From Perkinsus olseni (taxonomy: Eukaryota > Perkinsozoa > Perkinsida > Perkinsidae), in the NCBI GenBank assembly GCA_013115135.1, contig JABANP010000812.1, positions 1 through 16,387 of the forward strand: a stretch of DNA of 16,387 bases, read 5' to 3'. The first letter of the stretch is position 1. Every line of letters begins with the position of its first letter. The notes under the pieces were generated by a model. That model was not told where the DNA came from, ran no database searches, and worked only from the letters and a program-made list of their open reading frames with translations. Position numbers and translations under genes: made by a program. This document shows, piece by piece, positions 9,563-16,387 of this stretch.

Positions 9563-10035
9563 TTATCTTCCCCCCAGGAACAGCATCCCCCATCTGCTTC
9601 TTCCCTCTGACGTCGTATTGCTGCGGACTCGGTGTCTCAGCTCCTATTCTTATACGCTCATCAATTGACTTATTGGGAGCACGGAAGTACTTGTTTGAGG
9701 ACCAGGACATGCCATTGATATCAAACTCTGTTGCCAACCTCAAGTCCGGTCCTTCCCTGTTAAAGCTAGCCGCCTTACACAGCGATTACGCATCAGTCGT
9801 TCGTCTACTACTGGACAATAATGTGATAGGTTAATTAGTATATATGAATATCACCAGTATCTAACAATCCGGGCGAGGCGGGGCATGAGGAAGCCATTCA
9901 GCGACATACAGATGATGGATGTGATGTCCATCACACAACTTCCGCGAAGATTCGACGGGTTTTCTCGTTTAAATTTGAACTAAACGTGCTGAGCCGCAAT
10001 TCTCGGGCTGATGTGTCGTCCCCTATCCCCGACAT
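9563..10035 (-). CDS. Partial model: second PG-motif gene, exons only
   Basis: Two stretches look coding. A possible first exon begins ATG 10035 and reads MSGIGDDTSARELRLSTFSS, staying open to about 9937. A second exon of about 200 nt (roughly 9776-9563) reads in one frame through FDINGMSWSSNKYFRAPN and ETPSPQQYDVRGKKQ, and ends at a strong donor, A|GTGAGTTATTC, at 9562. The PSPQQYD..G segment resembles the PG-type motifs of the downstream gene at 5036-8889, so this may be a paralogue or an upstream part of the same transcription unit. A likely intron between them has a TACTAAT branch-like sequence near 9840, but I could not find a splice combination that joins the two exons in frame without doubt. 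The 3' continuation below 9562 was not found. Confidence 0.4.
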
Positions 10036-10272
10036 GCCCGGCGAGAGCAGAGGACCTCCCCAAAGTTGCTACCGAGATGAAATTCTAATCGGGGCCAGCC
10101 CCTTCGCGAAAACACTCCTATAACGACAGTCATTGGAGTATTCCCTCTCTTTGCAATCCAACAGAGCCAACCTTCACAACACACAGCGGTTAGAACATCA
10201 TGTAAAATTCATGCAATACACCTTCCTGTTGACAGTATATATGTATACTGTGTTATGAAAAGTCACCGTCCC
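10036..10272. other. Short spacer with palindrome
   Basis: AT-rich spacer between two minus-strand genes. It contains a perfect 8-bp hairpin, ACAGTATA-TATG-TATACTGT, at 10232-10251, 21 bases past the stop of the upstream gene. It could be a transcript-end structure. Nothing else is seen. Confidence 0.35.
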
Positions 10273-11586
10273 TCATTCACGTTCTCTCTCATCTAGGGCC
10301 ACCACTAGAGGCGGCGCAGTGCCGAGGTGCAGGCTCAACTTCTGGGTAGTGTAGCACAGGCGAAAGTCATTAAAACCGAGGTTGTCCACTCCAGTCAGGT
10401 CCTTGATCGCATCAATAGTGTTCTCAATAACCTCACGGTTCTCATGTAATGACTCCATCTCAAGGCGCCAGCAGTGGGAAGAGACCGGCACAAGAGGGAG
10501 GGGCTTCAAGTTAACGTGGGCCCCACGGGAATCAGCTTGTAAACTCAGCTGGACGTGTGGGTCTTTAATGGCTACCACCACCACAACCGTCTCGACCCCA
10601 TCTTTCCCCTCAACATGGAATTGCCCTTCATAGTACTTTGCATTCGACCGGGGACCCGATCCCTTACCTCTCTGGGGTGGTGGTACGTCTCTTGACGCAG
10701 TCTTCCGGCCAGGGACAGCTCGTTTTCGCCCTATGACTCCGGCATTCTTCGATTCCGGGAAGGACCGTTTCTTTGTCCCTTCTGCTTGGTCTGAGAGAAT
10801 AGCTCCTCGACTGGATCCCGCACTGGCCTGCTCGGACTCACCAGGGCTCTTCGAGAGATCCTGCTGGCTTCCCTCATGACCTCCCCCGAGGAAGGGGCCT
10901 TGCGAAGCCGTCTTCATCTCCAGTCGCCCTGACTAACGATCGTCCATCACGCCCACGAGACCAATCTTCGCAGACTCACCTGAAGCCTCCATCTTGGATT
11001 CCGCCGAATGACTGTCCACGACTTCCTTGACGGCCTCAGAACCACCAGCAGCCTCGATCGCCGTGTCAAGTACGACGGGACAGAAGAGCCAGTCTAGCAA
11101 GTGATTATGATTGCGTTTAGCGCAGAGATAAAGGACCCATCGTTGGTCACCAAGCGGACATAAGTGGAGAGACGACGTCGGGTTACCGGGGGTGAGTGTT
11201 GGGATGTCATAAACAGTGTAGGCCATAGCCAGCTCATTATGACGATGGGCGAAATAGAACCGAGCGCACTGCTTGACCGAATAACTATCGTCCCAGTCAC
11301 CATCTGCGCGTTGAAGTCTGACATGATACGATCCTGACAATTTTTTGATGTAACTCTCTTCCTTGTAGTCACCCAGGGCAAGGCTGAAGTTTTGCCATTG
11401 CAGCTCGTTTATGGGCCCAAGTTTTAATTCGACCTTGGGGAGCGCGCTAACCCCGGGTCTGTCGTTCTTGTAGTATCCGGGCGGAGGAGGGACCCAGGGC
11501 GTCTCACGGCTTTTTTTCACGGAGGAATCTACAACCACAGCTGATAACAGTAGCATCACTGGAAGGCGCGATGGCGCTAGTCCCAT
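10273..11586 (-). CDS. Predicted secreted or luminal protein, two exons, unknown family
   Basis: Exons 11586-10980 and 10928-10273 give 1263 nt, 420 aa. The 51-nt intron (10979-10929) has a consensus donor, CAG|GTGAGT, and acceptor TTAGTCAG; it removes an in-frame TAG at 10935-10933 and restores one frame. The first Met of the open frame is at 11718, but the Met at 11586 starts a good signal peptide (MGLAPSRLPVMLLLSAVVVDSS), so I prefer it. The N-terminal half is a compact domain with aromatic and paired Cys residues, such as QCARFYFAHRHN and LYLCAKRNHNHLLDWLFC. A disordered Ser/Gly/Lys linker (about residues 185-280) follows, then a second beta-rich domain (ETVVVVVAIKDPHVQLSL) with a charged end. 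No known family was recognised. Export to the surface or an organelle is inferred from the leader only. Confidence 0.7.
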
Positions 11587-11924
11587 CAGAGTATGATGAT
11601 AGGCGATACTGAAAACTGAAGACCAAATATGGGTTGAGCCGATTGAGGTCTCACACTGCGTTCTGAGTGTCAACTTGACACTGTCAACGAAGTTGGCATG
11701 GCAGATTCTACGACACACGATCGGAATATTTACCCGTGTCCCTACTCATTCGATCTGTCCCAACAACAGGGCATCCGGGGCCCCCCGTGGCGAGCTCCAG
11801 CTGGAGGATATGGGTACGTCTACCCACGGAGTTGGCTCTGAGCGTAGTGTTTCCTTACCAGCCGTCTTGGAAAATTAGATCGATTTTGAGGCGAGCGAGG
11901 TTTACATCTGCTCCGACGGAGCAC
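11587..11924. other. Upstream region of the predicted secreted gene
   Basis: No gene resolved. Contains the 13-bp palindrome TTGACACTGTCAA at 11675-11687, which recurs exactly at 13080-13092. Confidence 0.35.
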
Positions 11925-12360
11925 CAGGTTTCGCCAACTCACCAACTTTGGCGATTCCTTGTTTCTACAAAATTTAAGCAACTTGGCGATATGCGTGATA
12001 CGGCCAGGATTTTACGGGATTTCGCCAAGTTGGTCGGCACGCCGTACAGAGTTCAGCGTATCCGCTGAAATCTGCGCGGAATCGGCCGCCAAGTCCGCTC
12101 GCCGAAGTGATCTATTCTGCGCTTGGGTCCAGGTTTCGCCAACCTTGGGTCGCTGGAATCTGCGCTAGGTCGTGGAATCGCCAAGAATTTGGTTGAACTT
12201 GCAGGTTTGGCCAAGACTATGACGTGTTTCGCCTGATCTTTGGCGTAATACCAGTGGAATGCAGATTACAGCGAAAGTTGGCGATATGCTGAAGGATATA
12301 TGCTGATGGATATATGCTGAGGTGTTTGAACACGGGACATATTACAAATATCGCCAATTG
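11925..12360. repeat. Left cluster of TCGCCAA / TTGGCGA motifs
   Basis: The 7-mer TCGCCAA occurs at 11931, 12021, 12136, 12178 and 12351. Its complement TTGGCGA occurs at 11948, 11984 and 12279, making eight in about 430 bases. Two longer copies, CAGGTTTCGCCAAC at 11925-11938 and 12130-12143, are the exact reverse complement of 13745-13758 in the right cluster. No open frame of coding quality lies here. Confidence 0.75.
12281..12321 (+). repeat. Short tandem repeat, 14-bp unit
   Basis: Two near-identical 14-mers, GGATATATGCTGAT and GGATATATGCTGAG (12294-12321), are preceded by a diverged copy from 12281 that overlaps a TTGGCGATATGC motif. Confidence 0.7.
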
Positions 12361-12835
12361 AGGCGCTCGAACCTGTTGCTCACACTGATAATGCCAACTC
12401 TTGCGCTTGAAACCTGCATGGTGTGAAGGTGATCCCATCAGTTGCTCCTGAGAACTTAAGAGAGCCGAAGCCTATGACGCTCTCCGTCGGCCCGCGCATC
12501 CAGGGTCAAGGAGGGGCGCATGCACTTCGGCCCGAAGCTCGATTGCGGCAGACACTTTCACACTCGCGATTGGTGGCCACTGGCCATCGGTTTCCGGGGG
12601 GGCATTCCAGTGACCGGACTGTGAGTCACAGTCACAGTCTGTGACCCGTACGCGTACGTCTGCTATAATAGCAGACGAATAGGTTCGTATTCGTATGTCT
12701 ACTCATGGGCCCCTAAAACATGTTCCATTCTAATTTCTCGTGGTCTCTAGTCTAGGGCTCTTCAACTAAGGGTCCGTTTGACGAGTCGTGATTCACTAGT
12801 GGAATTCGAGCTCAAGGCCAGTGGGTATGTTTTTG

Positions 12836-12925
12836 GTAACTTACCAGTGGTTAGACATCTGGTCCCGCGGTTAACTTGATGATTCCAAGACCTTAAGGTC
12901 TCGAGATCGATTCCCGGGTCTGACT
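12836..12925 (+). repeat. tRNA-like (SINE-like) segment
   Basis: ACCAGTGGTTAGACATCTGG resembles a pol III A box in the D-arm position, and about 45 bases on GAGATCGATTCCCGGG resembles a B box/T-arm. No intact cloverleaf could be drawn, so this is not called a tRNA gene. Confidence 0.3.
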
Positions 12926-13079
12926 TATGTCACACAAGTTGTATGTGATACTATATGCTCACAGAACAGTGTTCCGACTGGGAATTTGCGAGCTGGTAGT
13001 AGTGGTGAACCCGCGAGTGAATCGAACTGAAACTTGTTCAATGAAATACTACATACTACTGTTACGGCATAGAGTTGAA

Positions 13080-13092
13080 TTGACACTGTCAA
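13080..13092. repeat. 13-bp palindrome TTGACACTGTCAA, second copy
   Basis: Exact copy of 11675-11687. It is followed by further TGACAG/CTGTCA-type inverted pieces up to about 13140. Confidence 0.6.
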
Positions 13093-13261
13093 TTTGACAG
13101 TCACAGTAGTAGTGTCACTGTCACATTGACAACGTCAACTAGTAATCTAAAGACTGAAAGCTCAAGGTTTCAAGCTGGAATTCGAAGGTTGGCGAGGACT
13201 AGTGGTAGGTGGAGAAAGTACAAATTCATTTGAATGTCACGGGAAGGTCCTCAAATAGCTT

Positions 13262-13345
13262 TGTCCGCGAATTGAACCCACAACCTCCCGCGACGGAGTC
13301 AAACCTTGTGACGACTACACCGCATTAGCACTAGGATGATTACCA
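13262..13345 (-). repeat. tRNA-like (SINE-like) segment, minus strand
   Basis: Read on the minus strand, GTGGGTTCAATTCGCGG resembles a B box/T-arm. A D-arm-like GCTAATGCGGTGTAGTCG lies upstream at tRNA-like spacing. The T-stem does not pair fully, so a degenerate tRNA-derived repeat is more likely than a gene. Confidence 0.3.
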
Positions 13346-13404
13346 TGTCAGTGGTAAATTACCACTGGTAATGCGGTGTAGTAGTTACGTGGTATCATAC
13401 CACG
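13314..13404. repeat. Nested fold-back
   Basis: Outer arms ACTACACCGCATTA (13314-13327) and TAATGCGGTGTAGT (13369-13382) are perfect. Inside lies CAGTGGTAA-A-TTACCACTG (13349-13367). A separate CGTGGTAT-C-ATACCACG follows at 13388-13404. Confidence 0.65.
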
Positions 13405-13510
13405 GTAACCGTAGTATGCCCGGCTAGGCCGAGAGGTAACCCGTCGTCGCCTTTTTGGTGACGCTCTATCCTAAGCGACCCGAACTTGGCATAATCTGCT
13501 GGGTTGAACG

Positions 13511-13758
13511 TTTGGCGAAATCAAGGCAATCCCGTCTTTCGCCAACAAAAAAGTTGGCAAGACCTGGCGCCACCCAGGATTGGACAAATTTGGCGAAATT
13601 CGTATGTTCAAACAACTATTTGGCGAAATACCTTACTACGTCTCGTACTTCACCACATTGTTCGAATCTGTCCCTGCCCGTCTTTCGCCTAACTTACATG
13701 TCCAAGTCGTGAAATCCGTTCGGTGTCTTTTTGGCGAAATCCGGGTTGGCGAAACCTG
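13511..13758. repeat. Right cluster of TTTGGCGAAA motifs
   Basis: TTGGCGA occurs at 13512, 13590, 13620, 13731 and 13746, and TCGCCAA at 13539. Four copies extend to TTTGGCGAAAT. The predominant orientation is opposite to that of the left cluster. The right-hand retrotransposon begins six bases after the last copy. Confidence 0.75.
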
Positions 13759-13763
13759 TATCA

Positions 13764-14034
13764 TGTGGATTAGGACAGTTGAGCGCACAATCCCCTTGTG
13801 AGCCGGGACAGTCTGGCGCACAAGAAATGCTGCGTGCAAGTGGTCTTAACACTATAAGAATAGCATGCCGCACATTCTGACGCGTACCCCCCGCACAATT
13901 GTCTGTTTCCCATGCGGAAGTCCGACTAGGATTTAGCTATAGCGATGAACACTCCATTCCATCAAAACCACTCCCTTTTTATCTCCTTTATCCCATTTCC
14001 TCGGGAATCCCTATCCCTTGTGTTGGTCACTCCA
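13764..14034 (+). repeat. 271-bp 5' LTR
   Basis: TG...CA, identical by eye to the left LTR, followed by five bases and then a TGG that opens the primer-binding site. This identifies it as the 5' LTR. Confidence 0.92.
13853..13860 (+). promoter_or_regulatory. TATA-like box in LTR
   Basis: TATAAGAA, about 90 bases into the LTR, is a candidate core promoter of the element. The same site is at 939-946 in the left LTR. Confidence 0.45.
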
Positions 14035-14038
14035 AATT

Positions 14039-14051
14039 TGGTAGCAGCTCC
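14039..14051 (+). other. Candidate tRNA primer-binding site
   Basis: TGGTAGCAGCTCC begins four bases after the LTR's terminal CA. It starts with TGG, as expected for pairing with a tRNA CCA end, and resembles the TGGTA.CAG sites of many elements. The tRNA was not identified. Confidence 0.55.
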
Positions 14052-14053
14052 TT

Positions 14054-14587
14054 ATGGCCGATCCTCCTTCCCGGTATACCTCTCTACCCGCACGGTACAA
14101 TGGCACTGGTAATTTCTCCGAATGGTCCCAAAGATTCCGTATATGCTGTACAGCCAATAACTGGACTGATGCCCAAGCCCTAACTCGCCTACCCACTCTC
14201 TTCGAGGATGCTGCCCTAGCCGTCTGGCTCGGTATACGTGACGACCAAAAAGCTGACCTCCAGACCGCTCTCAATGCTATGCAGAGAGAGTTGGCTCCGG
14301 AGGAGTCTGTTGCCTTTGATATGTTCAGTACCCGTGCCTGGAAGCCCGAGAGTGAAAGTCTGGATACTTTCGCCTACTCTCTACGGCAACTCCTCGAGGC
14401 ATCCCAACTCAACCTAAACGAAGCCGCTCGAGAGAGCCTACTGGTTTCAAGATTCATTGCTGCTATGCCATCTACCCTACAATCAGACCTTCGCAAGCAA
14501 CGAGTGACTCTACAAAACCTCAAAGATGCTCTACGTACAGCCAAGCGGAACTATTCTATCGATGGTAGCCTGATTGGTAATGGTTGA
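14054..14587 (+). CDS. Gag (capsid-like region)
   Basis: 177 aa from ATG 14054, the first ATG after the primer site. Residues about 19-30 (NFSEWSQRFRIC) and the following helices (ALTRLPTLFEDAALAVW ... ESLLVSRFIAAMP) have the layout of retrotransposon Gag capsid domains: a W in the first helix and a 'L.L.......A' helix ladder. It forms the particle shell. It stops at TGA 14585-14587, overlapping the next frame by only four bases and lying one base out of it. Either the copy has a one-base lesion here, or capsid and nucleocapsid are normally joined by frameshifting. No slippery heptamer fits in the 7-base window where a shift would have to occur, so a lesion is somewhat more likely. Confidence 0.8.
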   Translation: MADPPSRYTSLPARYNGTGNFSEWSQRFRICCTANNWTDAQALTRLPTLFEDAALAVWLGIRDDQKADLQTALNAMQRELAPEESVAFDMFSTRAWKPESESLDTFAYSLRQLLEASQLNLNEAARESLLVSRFIAAMPSTLQSDLRKQRVTLQNLKDALRTAKRNYSIDGSLIGNG

Positions 14588-15381
14588 ACCATTATGGTTC
14601 TACACACCCGACGGGGAATATGACGACGGCAACGACACGACAACCAGAACCAGAGCCCCCAACACAAGACCAACTACCATCAGTCCAAGCTCTGAAAAGC
14701 TCCCTTGGTGGAGCGAACAATGCCACCGATAACGGTATTCATATCGTGCATGCGGTCAGTGATCTGGTTGATATCCTCCGTAAGCAACAAGATGCGTTGG
14801 TCTCCCTGGTTCAGCACCCTCCAGCGTCATTCGCGCAGTCCAACCAACAGGCCCTACCTGAGCAACCGCAGAGACTACCACAAGTACAATATCGAGATGC
14901 TCCTACCCAGCAATATGGAATGAACAATGGGCCTATGCCTCCACGGGAATCCGGCTTTCTTCAGCCTGGACGCCCAAGGAGACAGCTAAGGTGTGACTTC
15001 TGCAATATACCTGGTCATAAATGGCGGGAATGCAGAAAAAGATTGGCATACCAACGACAACAACAAGCTCTACAACCACAATTTTTCTCACAACAGGTCG
15101 CGAGACCGTATGGTAGCCCCTATGCAGCTCCTGGGCAGAACTTCCCGATCCCACAGAGATATGCGATGCAACCCGGTCCACTACCTCCCGGTATCGGTAT
15201 TACTCCCCAACAACCCCAACAACAGACGGCATTGATCACTACTCCGGGCAGCTTCGCCCCGCTTGGCGACGCGCCTGTGCCTGCACAGGATACATGCTAC
15301 GGTTATACGGAGTCGGGAAACGGCTTGGGGGCGGTCCCGAGAATTGCAGGGTCGCCGCCCCAGCTAACCCATCCACACTAA
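14584..15381 (+). CDS. Gag nucleocapsid region with CCHC zinc knuckle
   Basis: Open for 265 codons in the -1 frame relative to the capsid ORF, with no ATG at its start (first ATG is codon 13). A Pro/Gln-rich region with a short helical stretch (VSDLVDILRKQQDALVSLVQ) precedes a zinc knuckle, CX2CX4HX4C (Cys137, Cys140, His145, Cys150; CDFCNIPGHKWREC). A long Gln/Pro-rich tail follows. The knuckle binds the element RNA during packaging. Near its 3' end this frame carries the GGGAAAC frameshift signal and overlaps the protease frame by 88 bases before its TAA. Confidence 0.82.
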   Translation: MNHYGSTHPTGNMTTATTRQPEPEPPTQDQLPSVQALKSSLGGANNATDNGIHIVHAVSDLVDILRKQQDALVSLVQHPPASFAQSNQQALPEQPQRLPQVQYRDAPTQQYGMNNGPMPPRESGFLQPGRPRRQLRCDFCNIPGHKWRECRKRLAYQRQQQALQPQFFSQQVARPYGSPYAAPGQNFPIPQRYAMQPGPLPPGIGITPQQPQQQTALITTPGSFAPLGDAPVPAQDTCYGYTESGNGLGAVPRIAGSPPQLTHPH

Positions 15382-15926
15382 CTCTCATGGTAAACTCTAT
15401 CGGCTACTCTCTACCTATCAATATTCCGGTTATGGTTGGCGACGGGACGTTCCCTATGTTTGTGGATACTGGCTCTGAATACAACTTGTTATCATTGGAT
15501 TTTTTTCTGAAACTTCGTATGCAATGTACCATCTACCTACATAATCTCCCTACTCTCAACGCGGCCGATGGCCAGGCCCTACAGCTAGAAGGAAAGGTTG
15601 CTATACAATTATTTTTTCCCACGCTAAATACCTATGTGGTTGATCATTTCCTACTGGTTAGGAATTTGGTGACACCTCTATTGGCTGGTAGAGCACTCTT
15701 GAAGCTACTGAAGCTATCTATCGATTTTTCACAAGACCCACCCGTATTGAAATCCTCATGCAGTCCTACGATACCAAAACCCTACGCGCTACCCCCGGTA
15801 CCACAACCAATCCCACAAGTACATTCCGTTGTTGGACTCCAACAGTTGGAGTCACGGCTGCCCCATCCTCTTATCCTCCTGGCCTACCACCAACGGCCCG
15901 TACCCTTCCAGGTCATCTTGAAGTAA
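15294..15926 (+). CDS. Retrotransposon aspartic protease
   Basis: The frame opens within the nucleocapsid ORF, one base back. The catalytic triad is in FPMFVDTGSEYN (Asp58, Thr59, Gly60 counted from the ATG at 15294). The expected C-terminal 'LLAGRALLKLL' strand/helix motif lies about 80 residues later. Retroviral-type protease domains are about 100 residues, so the domain spans roughly residues 45-150; the tail is Pro-rich and may be a linker. The natural protein is probably made by -1 frameshifting at 15315-15321 rather than from the ATG at 15294. It would cut the Gag-Pol precursor. The frame ends at TAA 15924-15926. Confidence 0.85.
   Translation: MLRLYGVGKRLGGGPENCRVAAPANPSTLTLMVNSIGYSLPINIPVMVGDGTFPMFVDTGSEYNLLSLDFFLKLRMQCTIYLHNLPTLNAADGQALQLEGKVAIQLFFPTLNTYVVDHFLLVRNLVTPLLAGRALLKLLKLSIDFSQDPPVLKSSCSPTIPKPYALPPVPQPIPQVHSVVGLQQLESRLPHPLILLAYHQRPVPFQVILK
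15315..15361 (+). promoter_or_regulatory. Predicted -1 ribosomal frameshift signal (nucleocapsid to protease)
   Basis: GGGAAAC (15315-15321) lies in the zero frame as TC[G GGA AAC], matching X XXY YYZ. After a 6-base spacer, GGGGCGG (15328-15334) can pair with CCGCCCC (15355-15361). An inner CCC (15336-15338)/GGG (15349-15351) pair sits within. The shift leads into the protease frame. Confidence 0.8.
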
Positions 15927-16387
15927 TATTCGTCGTCAAGCACGTGGGGTGGCTAACCATCTTCTTGGCATTCAACAAGCATACCAACAAGCACTGTTAT
16001 GTCGTGGAAGTTGCTGATAATGCCGTATCTGATATAACAGCCAGGGACTATGCGCGCTATAGTGTGACACATCCTAATATGTCAAAAGCTACGCAGCAAG
16101 AGAGAGAGGCGGCAGACGACATATGGCAGGCATGGCAAGAAGGCGGTAAAGTCTATCAGCTACCGACGAATAGTGCAGCCCGAGCGATTCAAAATTACTA
16201 CGTGGTTATGGGAAAACGGTATAGGGTGGTGCTCACCTTCTTGTATGTCAACAAGCGCTTGGAATCCCTCTACAAGACCTTGGACTTTGAACAGAGCCGC
16301 ATTGAGGACCTTCTGACCAAATTACGCCTCTACCGGTCCCACGCTATGCTTGATGTTTCGGATGCGTTCATGTGCATCGTGCTTGGG
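15692..16387 (+). CDS. Start of reverse transcriptase (pol), runs off the window
   Basis: The frame is open from just after a TAG at 15689-15691 to the right edge, one base back from the protease frame, with 232 bases of overlap. Composition becomes clearly protein-like from about 15914. Near the end (about 16349-16369) MLDVSDAF matches RT motif A, whose Asp is a catalytic metal ligand. The left-edge fragment begins just beyond the equivalent of this point, so the two partial copies cover complementary parts of the same kind of polymerase. No ATG is evident at its start, so expression by a further -1 shift or by a repaired frame is implied. No canonical slippery heptamer was found in the overlap. 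Confidence 0.75.

Larger units (their letters stand above)
12422..13504. other. Gene-free, palindrome-rich stretch between the two motif clusters
   Basis: No coding frame of quality. It contains hairpins at 12631-12645 (GTCACAG-T-CTGTGAC) and 12657-12677 (CGTCTGCTA-TAA-TAGCAGACG), the 13-bp palindrome at 13080-13092, two tRNA-like segments and a nested fold-back, listed separately. The pattern is that of layered small repeats. Confidence 0.5.
13764..16387 (+). mobile_element. 5' part of an LTR retrotransposon
   Basis: Order: LTR 13764-14034, candidate primer-binding site, gag, nucleocapsid with zinc knuckle, aspartic protease, then RT running off the right edge. Protease is followed by RT without an integrase between them, which excludes the Ty1/copia order and fits Ty3/gypsy or BEL/Pao. 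Its LTR matches 850-1120 exactly. The reading frame steps back by one base at each of three joints. The left flank (GTATCA) does not match the sequence after the left LTR, so the two are separate insertions. Confidence 0.9.

Noticed and set aside
11736..12068. 110-residue plus-strand open frame
   Set aside because: It runs into the TCGCCAA motif cluster, with repeat-driven composition and no splice partners.
12836..12925. A true tRNA gene
   Set aside because: A- and B-box-like sequences are present, but acceptor and T stems do not pair, so no cloverleaf forms.
11925..13758. TTTGGCGAAA as E2F-like cell-cycle promoter sites
   Set aside because: The motif resembles E2F sites, but it occurs in repeat clusters away from any gene start and in paired inverted arrays. 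A repeat origin explains it better.
850..14034. One giant element with both LTRs as its ends
   Set aside because: The left LTR lacks a primer-binding site after it and is preceded by RT. The right LTR is followed by primer site and gag, so both point outward from the gene block and belong to separate insertions.
1..16387. CRISPR array, bacterial operon signals or rRNA
   Set aside because: No regularly spaced direct repeats, no Shine-Dalgarno-led operons and no rRNA-like stretches were seen. Splice signals show a eukaryotic nuclear genome.

Overview
The window is nuclear DNA of a compact, intron-rich single-celled eukaryote. Genes are split by many very short GT-AG introns (about 34-100 nt, a few longer) and packed almost end to end, and LTR retrotransposons lie at both edges. 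I suspect a perkinsid-like alveolate, because of the tiny introns, tight head-to-tail genes and the style of the gag. That is inference from character only; no diagnostic marker is present.

Layout. 2-1120: the 3' end of a plus-strand LTR retrotransposon, with a reverse transcriptase/RNase H fragment cut off by a 271-bp LTR. 1297-2987: two small plus-strand spliced genes of unknown function, around a poorly resolved stretch. 2967-8889: three minus-strand spliced genes in tandem. In transcription order they are a large protein with sperm-tail PG-rich (STPGR-like) motifs, anaphase-promoting complex subunit APC10/DOC1, and a small coiled-coil protein. They are separated by only 2 and 19 nt. 8890-10272: sparse DNA with an inverted repeat and exons of another PG-motif gene. 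10273-11586: a minus-strand two-exon gene with a predicted signal peptide. 11600-13763: repeat-rich, gene-free DNA containing two oppositely oriented clusters of a TTTGGCGAAA motif, fold-backs, palindromes and tRNA-like (SINE-like) sequences. 13764-16387: the 5' part of a second, plus-strand LTR retrotransposon (LTR, primer site, gag, nucleocapsid, protease, start of RT). Its LTR is identical to the left one.

The single-frame ORFs hide most of the coding content. I rebuilt the minus-strand genes by chaining exons whose donor (GTGAGT/GTAAGT-like) and acceptor (pyrimidine-YAG) sites keep the reading frame. APC10 is the anchor: six exons spell a continuous DOC domain that matches the known family through every junction. 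The two best signals are the ultra-compact minus-strand gene trio, which looks like one processed transcription unit, and a textbook -1 frameshift cassette (G GGA AAC, spacer, GC-rich stem) between nucleocapsid and protease of the right retrotransposon.
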